The notes beneath the pieces are model-generated. The model saw only the letters and a program-made list of their open reading frames with translations, had not been told where the DNA came from and did not search any database. A stretch of DNA of 64,000 bases from Portulaca oleracea (lineage: Eukaryota > Streptophyta > Magnoliopsida > Caryophyllales > Portulacaceae): contig CM055871.1 in NCBI GenBank assembly GCA_029582165.1, forward strand, positions 29,496,802 through 29,560,801. The letters are read 5' to 3'. The translations under genes were made by a program, and so were the position numbers. How positions within the stretch are numbered: position 1 is the first letter of the stretch; the number at the start of each line of letters is the position of its first letter. Of this stretch, positions 11,887 through 25,200 are shown piece by piece.

Positions 11887-13938
11887 ATTACTCAACGACA
11901 GATAAACAATGCAGCTTAAGGTGTGCTCTTCTCCGAAAAAAAGCTTCCAAAGTAGAATATTACCCTTTCAATTGAAATTGAACTTCTCCAGTGCATTAAT
12001 CTTTGATTTTTATTTTTTTTTTCCTTCCAGGTATCTTTACCTGAACTTCAGTCTCTTATTATTTTACCTGGAGATGGATTGCAGATTGCTTGATTCGTAT
12101 GCTGAGTGCCTGAGCCTCTCTTATCTTTTGTGTGGGTTGAGCCTCTTGACAGGCTTTGCCTTTCCTTTTTGCGGAGGATTTGCACATATGATATTCAGCT
12201 TTGGCACAAATATGTTCTCTCTGCATTTGGCATTTCAGCTCGTGATTGATGGTTGAAAGGTGCTGAAAGTGACAGCTCCTCATCCCAGCTATTGTTGCTG
12301 GGATATACTGGGGGATGTTCACTTAACTATATATGATCTTGTATTCCTGAAGTGCATGCTCTAGTGTGAAAATGCAGTGATCTCAACTTGTATACGAGAA
12401 CAAGATAGCTGCTGTTTTGAGTTGTGACACAGTGACAGCTGTTTGTATATACGTTTGTACTTGTATGCAGTATGCTGGTATTAAAATTTGTTAAGGGAAG
12501 TATCCTAGGATGTAAATTGTAAGCGTGCCCCTTGCCCCACCAGCTCCTTTTGTGAAGTGTGCTATTTTTTTTGTTCAAGTTGCTTCCCGTTTTGTTTAGT
12601 TATCCCTTCCCCTTTATTCTGTTGTGGTATTTGATCTCGTTGTGTAAATTTGCACCATTCGAGCGGATTTTACGTAAAGATTGAAGCTCGAAAAAAGGTG
12701 AAAGGAAATGGACACCTGGTGCCCTACTTCGTCTATTTCCCTCCATTTTTCTAATTGAGATTGCTTGAATGTCTGGGTATGTTGGCTGCACAAAGGTATC
12801 TCTATTCATGCTTCATACAATTTGTCATATTTGAACTGGTGAGTGGTCTTGTCAGAATAACTGATGAATGGTTCAAGTAGTCGGCCTATTTTAACTGCTT
12901 AGACACTTATCTTGAATAACGCATCATTATTATTATCGTTATTAATATTAAATTGCAATGTTATTTGTGTCGAATTTTCAAAATTTTAATATTAATAACG
13001 AAATAATAATGATGATAATAACAATAATAATAATAATAATAATAATATTTACAAAATTTTATTTAAAAAAATTAATCAAACAAAATCCAGCAGCACATGG
13101 TTGTCGCGCGCAAATTGCAGAGACACCACGGTGTTGCTGCACAAAGATCGAGGCTCAGCCAAATGCTAATAACTGGAAGGCAATATTTGTTTAAACGTGT
13201 CTCCGTTGAGAGATTGTTGTTATAGATGTATAAAATCACCTTTGCTTGTGTAAATTAGCTGATATGTCATAAATTTAGATATTATTTAGCTTATTCATCT
13301 TCTCGGTCTGCCACGTAAGATCGCCTCAGTCACCGTCGAAATTGTTTCGGGTGCATTATTGTCCAACATCCCTCAAAGTTCAGTGCATTATTGTGCAATA
13401 CCCGAAAAGTTCAGTATATTAGTGTCCAAAAATCCAATTAATAAACAGGTTATTTTAGTAAATTTGTGTTTATTCCTAATCCTATTCCCAATTTGAATAA
13501 CATAACAAACAAGGTCCGTAATTTATAAATATATTTTAATTTCCAGTCTCATTATGAATTCTCATTTTCATTCCATTGCATACCAAACGTGTAGAGCAAG
13601 AGCAGTGGAAAGTTCCATTGATAGTTTCTCTCTCCTCCATCTCATCTTTTTCCTTAATTTTTTTCCCCATCTTAAAGCATTTCAAGCCATTTTGAAATGG
13701 GGCAGAGTTCTGGAACTGTTCGGGAAAGTGTGAGGGGATGGGAGGAGAGAGAAGATCCACATCATCAAAATTTCATAGCTAAAGTTCTGCATTGCTCTTG
13801 CTCTAAGACACAATGATACCCTCTCATTCCCATATTGTCAGTCATGTATTTATTCATGGTATTCTATATCTATCTTTGACTGACTAATAATTTCTCTCAT
13901 AATATTTATCAAAAATTATAGTATTATAATGTTATCAT
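11887..13938. other. 3' UTR and spacer downstream of the BRCT gene
   Basis: It begins with the 3' UTR of the BRCT gene; its end is not determined. No further coding exon was recognised. A long hairpin at 12,921-13,016 is listed separately. A repetitive motif with 'agttcagt..attagtgtcca' wording occurs twice at about 13,375-13,430, a short degenerate duplication. Confidence 0.5.
12921..13016. repeat. Near-perfect 31-bp inverted repeat (hairpin)
   Basis: The arm catcattattattatcgtta.. at 12,921-12,951 is the reverse complement of the arm at about 12,987-13,016 except for one base missing from the right arm. The loop is about 35 nt. An (ATA)n run follows at 13,023-13,050. Confidence 0.7.
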
Positions 13939-14514
13939 TGTAGGCACTAAAATATAAATTATGTGCCGAAACTAATAAAAAAATAAATTTTGTTAATTAA
14001 TTAAATTTATTAGGCCCAAATGACTGGCAAGTCAACGGCCCAACTCTAGAGTCAACACGAAGAATCTCAAAATCAACCGTCCAAATTATCAACCCAAATG
14101 AACTACCAAGTCAACTCTAATCGCAGGCCCAGTCAACGGCCCAGGAAGACTAACAAGTCAAAGGCCCAACTACAAGTCTACAAGAGACTACTCTCTATAA
14201 ATAGGATGATACTCCTTCATTAAAGAGGTCCAAAAATTAATCATTTTAAACACTCTTTCTCTAGACTTCAACAACAAACACATCAAAGCGTCGTTGCTCT
14301 AGAGATCAAATTCTCAAGATTCGGTGAAGATCGAAGTTGTTCCTGTCTCTTATCAAGTCAAACATTGGAGATCGAATCAGAGGAGTTTATTCTTTTTGTT
14401 GCGTTGTAACAAAAATATAAAGATTGTACACATTCTTTGGATATAAATACAAAAATTAAATTTGTTCCATTTTCTTGTCTTTATCTATTCTAAACTCGAA
14501 AATTTGCGGTTACA
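13939..14514 (+). mobile_element. Solo LTR, 576 bp, with 5-bp target duplication
   Basis: The unit begins TGTAGGCAC and ends GCGGTTACA (TG..CA with short inverted termini). It is flanked on both sides by ATCAT (13,934-13,938 and 14,515-14,519). Inside lies a TATA-like ctctataaatagg at about 14,195, followed by a transcribed-leader-like segment, as in LTR U3/R regions. No internal retroviral domain or second LTR occurs nearby, so it is a solo LTR left by LTR-LTR recombination. Superfamily is undetermined. Confidence 0.85.
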
Positions 14515-14988
14515 ATCATATTAATTTTTTGATAAAATCTGATGATAATATTTTTGTATGATAAAATCATATATATGGAGAAACTAGTATTAAAATATTT
14601 AAAATTTGAATGATATTTATATTTGGAAAATGGATAAAATGAAAAGGATGCAATAATATCGGTAACATGACAAGAGTTGAAGGGATGAAGTCTGATATAG
14701 TACTATATATGGTTTGAAATTTTATTTTGTATTTGTAAGGGAGAAGTTTTAAAAATTTGGGGTCGTCCACTGGCGCCTGTATTGAAAACCGTACGTTAGC
14801 AAGAGCCAGCAACTGTAGCTCAGCCTGAACCTGAGGAAGAGGAAGAGGAAGAGGAAGTCCTCGTCGGCCGGAAAAGTTGACGCCTTCCGCAGACGTCGAT
14901 GACAATGCCGCAGTCAGGAGTCTCAGAGTCAGAGGACTGAGTGTACGGGTTGGGGGGGGGGGGAGTGAGAGTACAACTGAGTGTGTAA

Positions 14989-14990
<2 letters not shown>

Positions 14991-15045
<55 letters not shown>
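14991..15045 (+). repeat. (GA)n microsatellite in the CAP-H2 5' region
   Basis: About 25 GA units lie 165 bp upstream of the CAP-H2 start codon, preceded by a run of twelve G at 14,952-14,963. The surrounding GC-richer DNA (14,760-15,209) is probably promoter and 5' UTR. The long reading frames here encode only Leu/Ser or Arg/Glu repeats and are not genes. Confidence 0.85.
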
Positions 15046-15048
<3 letters not shown>

Positions 15049-15209
15049 CGGCAACCGGAGATGCCGGCGCTTCGGCAGTGACTCGTCCGTCCGTGAGCGC
15101 TGGGAAACCTGAGACAAACACTCCTTAATACATTCAATTCCAGAAGCACTAAACCCAAAATCCCCCCAAACTCAATTTAGGGCTTTTCTCTTTTTCCTCC
15201 TGCAACAAC

Positions 15210-18200
15210 ATGAATACTGACACTGAAGATCTACTTGCTGGATCCGCAACAAGTAAATTTCATACTGTTCAGCCCCATAGAGACCTTGAGTCAAATTGGA
15301 CCGTCGATCTTGCCAAGAATCTTGAAGATTATCTTCTCAAGATTTGCTCTGGTGAAATTACTCGACATGACGAAGCCCATTTCTCCGTCAATTTCGCTGA
15401 AGGTTCCCCATTTTTCTTTAATTTTACTCTTCAAAGTTGCTTTCTTTCAGTTAGGTTTTGTGTTAATCCTTTTGGTTTTTTGTGTTGATTTTGAACGACT
15501 GCAGCTGCTTTGCTGCTCCAGGGTTCTGTACAAGTCTATAGTCGGAAGGTGGAGTACCTCTACAACTTGGTTCTGCATACCTTGGAGTTTATTTCCCAGA
15601 CGAGGTTAGTATTTGATTGCGGTGTCTTTGATGTGGATTTTTGCATGATTGAGCTGTTGGATGTGTTTTAGTTAGTTTATTCTCAACTTTAGTGGCGTGG
15701 GTGAAATTGTAGACAGATTATTGCTTTGGATTTGAATTGTTGTGTTCATCTATACAACTTGATCCCTGCTGAATACCCAGAAGGCATTGACTGATGTCGG
15801 AAATTGGGAGTTGGTTGGGAAAAGAGACCCTTAAATTGGTTTGAGGCTTCAATGTTGTGATGCTCGCTGCTTTTCTTTGAGCACATGGAAATGACAGTAT
15901 TGATATAGGGATGGTGAATGGATGTCTAGGTTATGCATTGTGCCCCTAATTGTTGGAACTGTTGTCAATGAAAATCTTAAAAGCTTAAGGTATTAGCTTT
16001 CCAATCATTTGCAGATGATATGCAATTCAGCGACTTTGGAATCTGTTTGGTCATTGTACCTTTCCAGTTTTCTATTCTGTCTGACACGTGTACATGATCT
16101 TATTGAATGACCACGCATGCTAGCTGGTGCCAAAATGTAAGTAGGGTAGTAACTGATATTATATAGAGCAGTAGTGAGCTGTATGTCTTCTCAGCTCATA
16201 TTCAGTCTCATGAAACTGGGATTTTAGTTCAACAGGACCTAGACAAGTTTCAGTAAGACTGAATGCCTCTATGCAGTGTAGGCAATGGCATAGCCAGCTA
16301 TTATTTTTGTTTTACATGTAAAATCGGCATGGTTATTGTAATATTTTTGATTCTTTTTCATTTGTGGTTGGTGACATTGTTGCCCGTTAATGATCTAATG
16401 TGGATAAAGTGTTCTTTTCAACTGTGATTAACCTTCAGAAAGGTTGACTTTTTTAAGTCACTGAACTCTTGCGAGACAATCATTCAAAATATTGCAAAAT
16501 GAGATGTTTGAGTTAAATGGTTGATGAGTTCGGGGACTTTAGGATAGGGATTAGGGAAAATGGAAAAGGAAAAGAACGCAAAGAATAAATGATATTGAAC
16601 TTGTGTTTGTTTTAATTCAATTTAGCATTTATGGTCTCTGATTAGCTCTGATTGTTATTTCCTCTTGCCGATGGAGTTCTTTCCTGGGCGTTCCTTTATA
16701 TTGTTGGTGATGGCCAGTTTTTGGGCTTTCTGTGATTGGTTATATTTAAGTTTTGGTTATAAATTTGATTTGAAGAGAATTTAATAAAAAATCTTTTCTT
16801 GACTGTTGACCCGTCCTCTCTGTTGCTAGTGTTAAGGTTGCTCATATCTGAATTTGCCAGATGGTTTCTTTATTTATTAAAGACGTCTTTTCTGGACATT
16901 TTGAGCCACCCTCTCTTTTTTCCAGTGTTAAGGCTGCTTATGTCTAAGTTTGGATCTATGTTAGGACTTAGGACTTTCAAGTGTCTGACCACGCATGTTC
17001 TGAGCAATTCAAATGTTTGAAGCATTCCTCCTACAAATGAATACAGGAAGTCAGATATCCGAACATTGTGATTGTTGAGTCTGGTTTTGAATGTATCTGT
17101 AGCTTAGTTTTAAAAATCGTGCTTTTTGCGCCTTTCTACCCTTTTTATCGTAGCGTGAGGTGCATGCCTTTTGCACTTATGGAGTTTTTACTGTTCAGCT
17201 CATAAGAAAAAAAAAGAAATGTTTACTGTACATTTAAAAAACCCCTTCTGGGCTCTGAGGAGACCCTAGAACATGTGACTCCCTCCTTTCATCATCTTTT
17301 CTCTACTTTTTTCTTTTTTTTCCCCCTGGGTTGTGATTCTGTTCTTCGCGATTCTCCTTTCCTCTTTTGCTTCAGTGGTGCTGTGGAAGCTGCTTCCCCC
17401 CCCCCCTTTGGCTCTCGAGTTGTCTTTTTCATCTGTTGCTGTTTCGGGTTTCGATTTTTTTTCTGGGTTGCTTTTTGATTTTCATGTTCTTTAAGTGTTT
17501 CTCTGTTTGCTTGCCGTGGGTTTTTAAGAATTAATTGACATATTCATTTATTTAAGTTTCTTTGTTGGCTACTTTGCTCAGTGTGTTGTCTTTTCTCTTT
17601 AGAAGACTATTTGGTGTTGTATCTTATGCTAAGACTATTTGCGTGATTTTTTTTTTTGTCGTATTACCTGTGTCTAATCCATTATTTGATGCCTTTTTAT
17701 GCTTATTGTGTGAAAATATAGCTTGGATGTGATTTTGAAACAAAACTGCGCTTGCTGCGCCTTGTGTGTGTGAAGCGCGTGCCTTCACTCCGTGCTTTGC
17801 GCTTCACGCTTTGCGGACCTATGCACTTTTTTCATCTAAGATCTGTAGCTAATAGTCAAAGAAAATGTGGTCATAGTTTCAATGACCATTATAATAGAAA
17901 GTTCTGTTTAGTTTTTGGTATCATATGGTCAATAGAGTGTATGCTTTTGAGACTTAGTTTGAGTATTTTATAGTATAACGAGGAGGGTATCGACAAATAA
18001 TTATTAATGTATATGTCATTATATGTAAGCCTCATTCAATGTAATATCTTAATCCTTCTTGTAATCATAAACTGAGTACAAATTTCACACGGAAAAGATG
18101 GCATTGTGGAAGTTTCCTCGTATCCAATCTATGTATGTGTATTGTGCTGTACAACCCTCATTTACATAGAAGTATTTTGCCTTAATTGGTACCTTTGAAG

Positions 18201-19200
18201 GCTTTACATTTAGTTTTGAAACAATTTATAGGATAATTGCTACTTGCTAGACAATGTTTCCTTGTTAAAAAGATAGAATTATGGCTAGACTACGTTTCCA
18301 GATTTGTGTTTTAGCATACTAGAATTTCGGTTCATGGGGGTAAGACTGCCTTCTTTTGGATCTCCCAGACCGCGCTCAAACATGTCACCTGGGAGGTGGT
18401 TGTTATTGTTGCATACCAGAACCGTAGTGGGCTACCTCGCTAAACTGTTCCTACTTTAAAGTTCTGTAGTATTTGGCAACTAATGTCTTCAAAATCTAGG
18501 GTGCTATGGATATGATCTCTTAGGGGATTAGTTTACAGGGAAAACTACATCATTACAGCTCACTGTGCATCTCACCTAGGCCGGGGCTCAAAATAAAATA
18601 TGGTATCACTTGGTTTTGCTATATGGAGGATCTTGACCCGTTGACCTTAGCCCTGTGGGCTGTGGCAATGGCATCTCATGTTATTCTTAATTGGTTCCTT
18701 GGGCTTGGAGACACTTATTTTTCCAAAGCATTAGCAGCCTCTTCCTTCCCAAACTGAATATTGCCACTTTAGCACTACATAATACCCTGGAACACCTTCC
18801 CTTCTCTTGGGAATATAGTCAATTGTCCTCAGCGCCTCGTATGCTCGAAATAAGGAGAGTGTTAACTCTTACATGGCCTTTGGTTTATAGTTAACAGGAA
18901 TGCTTTTGGATACCTAAGTCAGTAACATGGATCCATATTTCTTTTGACAAATTTAGTTTACCTTAGGCTACGAACTGCTCGTTTCCAGAATGTGAATCGT
19001 AGGTTTATAGAGTGATCCCAGTACTTGTGGTTTGGTTGGATATATTGTAATGATAATGTGATGGAATCAACTATGCAAGATAATCAACTATGTGACGTAA
19101 TGCAAAAGTGATTGTATTACAATGTTGGTTACTTAAATGCAATTACAGATGTTACTAAATTGATCAATTTTTTCTTTCATTAATGTGTGTTTGTGTGTGT

Positions 19201-19249
<49 letters not shown>

Positions 19250-22200
19250 GCCGGGGGGGGGGGGAATATAGTGAAAAATAAGATATTTTGTAACTATATG
19301 ATGTGTTTTGAACATTGTAATCTAGATGACATAGGTCGGTTAAGTGTTATCACAATTACATTAGTAAAGGTTAGTTTGTTTACAATGTAATTTTGATTAC
19401 AAGGTTCATATATAAGCAACCATTATGCAAATAATATTGCAACTGTGCATTGTATGGTTGATTACATCCAATCAAACAAGCCTTTTATTCCACCGGTTTT
19501 CTTGTACATTGTTCAAATTTTTAACTTGGCAAGGATCAAAGTATGTATGACAAAATTGAGATGGTCGTATGAATTGTTGGAATTTTGGGTTTGGATAAGG
19601 AGCTTGAAAGGGTATTGTATGAGAGGTAGGAAGAAAAGCAACATATAAGATTAGAGGCTTAGGAATGTATTTACGATACGGTATGCGAGAGATCCATGTG
19701 CAACAATCATGAATCGACAAGTTCAATGAAATTGCAGTTTTGGTGGTTGGTACATAAAGAAAAGGGGGAAGAAACTGAAAGAACAGAAACAACCAAGAAT
19801 CTGTTTAGTCCTTGTAAACCAGAACCAATTCTTGTGGTTGTAATAGGTTCTTCTTTCTATGGTGCATAAGATCTGTTTAAAAAAACTGAAAAAGGGGGAA
19901 GGGTGAAGAGGGGAAGGAAATTGATTAGTATTCTGTCTTTTGTCCTTCAAATATTCAGTTGAACTCAAGTATGAAATGACGCCAACATTCTGTTTGGTGA
20001 TGTATGTTTAGCCTTGCACATAGGCAATGATAATACTTACCTTGGGTCTCCGTCAGTTTCTTGCAATTTATCATTGATTTGTTGTCTGTTTTATTAATAG
20101 ACCGCAGGATCATGCTGAGAGCAACTCAGTCCAGGCTGAAGCAGGTCCTTCACGTGCAGTCAATGAGGAGGATGATCAATTCTGGGTCTCAGATGAAATT
20201 CCAGGTATATTGCAGTTCTTTTACCACTCAATCTTGGAGTGGGTTGAGGTGGGATGCCCTTTTCTTCTTTATTGTCCCATGATGATATTTCACTGAAATA
20301 AAAATTTTATGGCAGTGGAGACTAAAAATTGCCTGGACAGTGCCGCCAACAAGGATTCCTCTCTGAATCACTTCATGAAGCCACCTACAAATCTAGTTGT
20401 ACTGGAAGGCGAGTGTTTAGATTCCTCTGGTGATGGGGGAGAACTTGAATCATATCTGGTACATATACTTATGCACAATATTAGCATATGTAAAATAATT
20501 TAGATTTCATATTAGTCGTCTTCTAATTCTACATGCTTGCAGTTGGCGACCAACAATCTGTATCGGGATTTCATTCTCTTAGATCCATGTGATGCAGTAG
20601 CAGTAGATGAGTTTCTGAAAGCTGATAAATGTGGTGACGGGCAATATCGTAGCTATGGAGGGAGTTCTTTGATCTCAAAGGCCCATAAAAGTTTCCTGTC
20701 TCCTGGTGGGAGACACTCTGGAGGGACAGCCCGCAAGTCCTCTGCTAAGAAAGGCCAGACTATTGGTCCGGGTTCACCGCCTGTTGGCGGTTCTGGAAAC
20801 CGTTATGTCGAGCCTGGTCCTTCCAATTTTGATACCCCTCATGGAAACTATGGATTTGAATCAGATGGTCATCATTCAGAACAAGGGGATTTGGATGATT
20901 CTGATGATGATGGTGATCCTTGGAAGCCGTTGAATCCCCATGAACCTGGCAGCTTAAAAGTGAAGCCTTTCAAAAAAGGTTGCGAGAATAATGTTATGTT
21001 CTTGATTCTTATAATCCATTCATGTTGCTAACTTCAGATTTCTTTTGTTTTAATGTCAATCAGTTAAGGTTCTGAGAAGAATAGGAGTGACAAAGCACAA
21101 GAAGAAAGTTTCTCAGTTTCCGCTTGCCAAGCTGCATGGGACAATAATTCCAGAGCTTACAAAGATTTTGGAAACGGGACTTCATCTTCACAAAAGACAA
21201 GAAGAATCGCAATCTCCTGGACTATATGAAAAGGTCTGTTTTCTTTGTAGAGGAATCTGGATCCTTCTACCTGTTTGTGACAAATGTAATTGTCTTTTCT
21301 TTGTGTTAAGTGCAGTTGCGGGAATCACTTGCCCATGGTGGAAATGCAAGTCATGATACTTCCTTCCCTCCTGATGATGGTGATGCAGAAAACATATTTT
21401 ATGATGGCATTGGAATTGATGGTAGTGATCAACCTGAATTTGGCATTCCAGATACTACTTATGTGGATGATGGAGTAAATATTGAGTCAAATCAGGTCAG
21501 TGATTCTTCTGCCCTTTCTCTCTCTATTTTTTCTTTTTCTTTTCTTTTATTTTTATATTCCTGATGTTATATCCGATAAATGTAGGAGCAGGTTGTCATT
21601 GCTTGCTGAATCACCTGTGAATGGTTGGGCTAATTTAGCGCTGGCAAAATTTGTCCAACTCGAATGCTCGAGTTTGTCTGACTCGGAAAAAATGGGTTCT
21701 GCTGTTCTGGTCATGAATTTTTGATCAAATTTCAACATTGATTGAATTGACCAAATATTCAGAGTCTGTTAGTTTTAAAAAGTGCTCACCTCGTGCCCTA
21801 TAGCCTACAAAGTATGCGCCTCGTCTCCTCTGCGCTGTTTTGCCGTGAAACGAGGCGAGGTTCATGAAGTGCCCGCTTTTTGCGCCTTTCTGCGCTTTTT
21901 ATCGTACTGTGAGGCGCGTGCCTTTTGCACCTTATGGACCTTTTACGATTTAACTCATTAAAAAAAAACAGAAAAGAAATGTTTAGTATATTTTTGAAGA
22001 ACCCCTTTTGGGTTGGGAGGAAACCCTAAAATACGTGACTCCCTCCCTTCTTCCTCTCTTCTCTCGCGTGGGTCTATTCTGTTGACTCTCCCTATGTGCG
22101 CTCCTCTCTTCTCCATCCTTTATGTTGCTGCTGTTTTTGGGACCTTTTCTGTTGCTGCTTCTTCCTTCGCGCGACACTTGGATATAGTTCTACTTTTCCC

Positions 22201-25200
22201 CCCCGGGTTGCGATTGGATTCTTTGTGCTTCTCTGGTGCTGTGAAAGCTTTTTTTTTTTTTTTTGGGCTGTTGATTTTTCTTCTTCATTTGCTGTTGTTC
22301 TGGGTTGCAATTGCCTTTTTTCTTTTCCTGGGTTGTGATATTTTTTTTTCTTTTGGGTTGCCTTTGTTCTTGATTTTTCTTTAAGTGTTTCTCTGTTTGC
22401 TTACAGTGGGTTTTCAAGAATTACTTGACATATTGATTTATTTTAAGTTTTTTTGTTTGCTACTTTGCTTAGTGTGTTGTGTTTGCTATGCTTTCTTTAT
22501 ATGACTACTTTTTTTTTTATCTCTTTAGAAGGCTATTTCGGTGTTATATCTTATGTTAAAGACTATTTGCGTGATTTCTCGTCGTATTATTTAGGTCTAA
22601 TCCATTACTTGATGCCCTTTTTGGGCTTATTGTGGGTTGGATGTTTGACAAAAAACTAAACTTTGGTGTGCCTCGTGTGTGTGAAGCGCGTGCTTTCGCT
22701 CCGCGCTTCGCACTTTGGGGACCTACGCGCTTCTTTGTGCCTCGCGCTTTTTTAATCTAAGATTCAGACACATTCTCTTTTTTCTCATGTCTAAACCTGA
22801 TTTGATCTGGTTGAGTTCCGTCCGAATTGTTCGACTCGAAAAAACCGGGTCTCGACATTAATTTCTTGTATGAATTTTGATACTGACCGAATTTAACCAA
22901 CTTAAATTTGAGTCGGACCTGAATTTTTACCAGCGCCAGGCTAATTGCTTTGTCCATATATGCAGCAGGATGACTATGTTGATCACTGTGGGATTGACAA
23001 CATTCATGTCAATGATGATCCCAATTCTCAAGTGGCCCTTGAAGATCTCTGTCAAGCTCACCTGGTTAGGCCAGTTCTTCTGTTGCAATCTCTTTTTTAT
23101 GTTTTATCCTCCAATTATTTGATATTTTGAAAGTGGTACTTTATTTGTAAATTCTTTTTGTTTTCTTTTTATTATTTGGGAACACTTAGCATGCTAATAT
23201 TTTGAGATAGCTATTTTATTTGCAGAGTGGCTCCTTTTTTTCCTTTTTGAAGTTTCTCTAATCCAAACTTACTTATTAGGAGAGATGACAATTCTTATAC
23301 GGTACTCCTAGTCCTTGGAGTACCTATGTAGGTCCTCCAAGGAGTTAAGCCTTTAGATAAAATTCATCAATGTTTATTATAAATTCATCATAAATTTATC
23401 AATATTAATGTAAAATTCATCAATATCTATCATAAAAATTTAGCGGACGATAATTTAGCCATGTTCAAACTACATGTAGAGGAGTAGAGGGCCTAGGTAG
23501 GTGCACCACATTGCAAGGTATAATTTGTCAGAGAGTCGGTGGATGAAGTAATTAGGTGGTGACTTATGAGGAACTGAAAAGGGATAAATGGGGTTTTTGA
23601 GGAAAGGAGCTAAATCTTTTTTAAAAATTAATCAATGTTTATTGTAAAATTCATCATAAATTTATAAATTTTATTGTAAAATTTGTCAATACAATTTATC
23701 AATTTAGCATAAAAATTCATCAGATGATAAATTAACCATGTTCATTCAAACTACATGTGGAGGACCTAGGTAGGTGCGCCCCAACTCGAGGTATAATTTG
23801 CTGAAGACATGGTGGATGAACGAATTAGGTAATGACTTCTGAGGAACTGAAAGGGACAAATGGGGTTTTGAGGAACCTTAGCCTCTTAGTGTTTGCTGAT
23901 CCGTTCAGTTTGTACCCACATGCAAGTTTCATGTTTGAATGGAAAAAGGAATTTTGTGGGTTTGAGTTTGGTGTATCGATTTTAGAATTTAGGTGTTGGT
24001 TGGTACAAGTCTTGGCTATGATGGTGCTTTGGTTGTGTGGCTAACACTCCAAACAGCACTGGTGCGGTGGGGGCTTGGTGGTTGACAGGGTATGGAGTTT
24101 CTTCTTAATAACTCACAGGTCTGCTGCCATTCAAAATTGTAATACCTCAAAAGCTATGGCTATTAGCATTGGTTTTTTAGACAAAATAGTAGTTGAGCAC
24201 TGTGGGACATGTTCTTCATTTGGTGACCATAATAAATTTGCAGGCTCATGTGCTTCAAAGCAACAGTGTTAGTTCAATAAAACATTGCTGGTCCACATTT
24301 GCGGGAACGATAAAAACAATAGAAGCAACATAAAAGAGTTCAGAGTATCATGGAATGACAGAAGTACATACTAATGCTCAGGTTTTCAATATTTCGGTCA
24401 TGGCATGGAAAAGTTGTGGATTGTTGAGCTTCAAAATTCTCTGTTGGGGCATTAGGACCACGAATCAGTCATATTTATAATTCGTGCTAATGGGTCTGCT
24501 TCAGACATTCTCCTTAACCCTAACATTATTGCCATGAAATCTTTTGAGCATGAAACCAGAATAGGATTCATAATAAGCTAAGCCTGAGTTCAAACTTCAA
24601 ATGCTGGTGACAATTTGGTGAAGTCAATCTTATTTGTACTGGAAGGATTGATAATATAATATTTGGACAATTAATTTTTGATAGGATTTTCTGTTGATTC
24701 TTGCACGTCTTTAATGTGTTACATAATAAGTCAATATGATAATTTTTGCAGGATTCCCTCCTTGCTAAAATAACAGAGAGTGAGAAGCAGACTGAACTGG
24801 CTGCTCGAGTCTCAACATGGAAGCAGAGGATCGAGCATGACTTGGAAGAGGAGGTATTTTTTATTATCACCCTTTCCAGCTAGCATTTCAATCAGAGCTC
24901 GACTTCATTGTTGACCTGTGTAGTTTGTGAGCAGCTGTTTATCTGATGATCTTTATCATTTAGGATTTACGGCCACCTTTTGACATACATGAATATGGAG
25001 AGAGGATTTTGGACCGTCTGTCACTGGATGATGGTGAAAATATCCTGTCCTTTACAGACGTTGTGGAGGGGCTAGAGAAACATGATGTCGCTCGGTCTTT
25101 TTCTGCACTTTTGCAGCTGGTGAGATTCAGGGAACTGTTTGTAAACTTATTTGATTGTACATTACTCATATTAAGTTCCTTACCAAAGGGGGTGCTTTTG

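Noticed and set aside
14567..15158. Long minus-strand frames over the CAP-H2 leader
   Set aside because: Dominated by the (GA)n repeat read as Ser-Leu; no family motif, and the opposite strand holds the CAP-H2 5' region.
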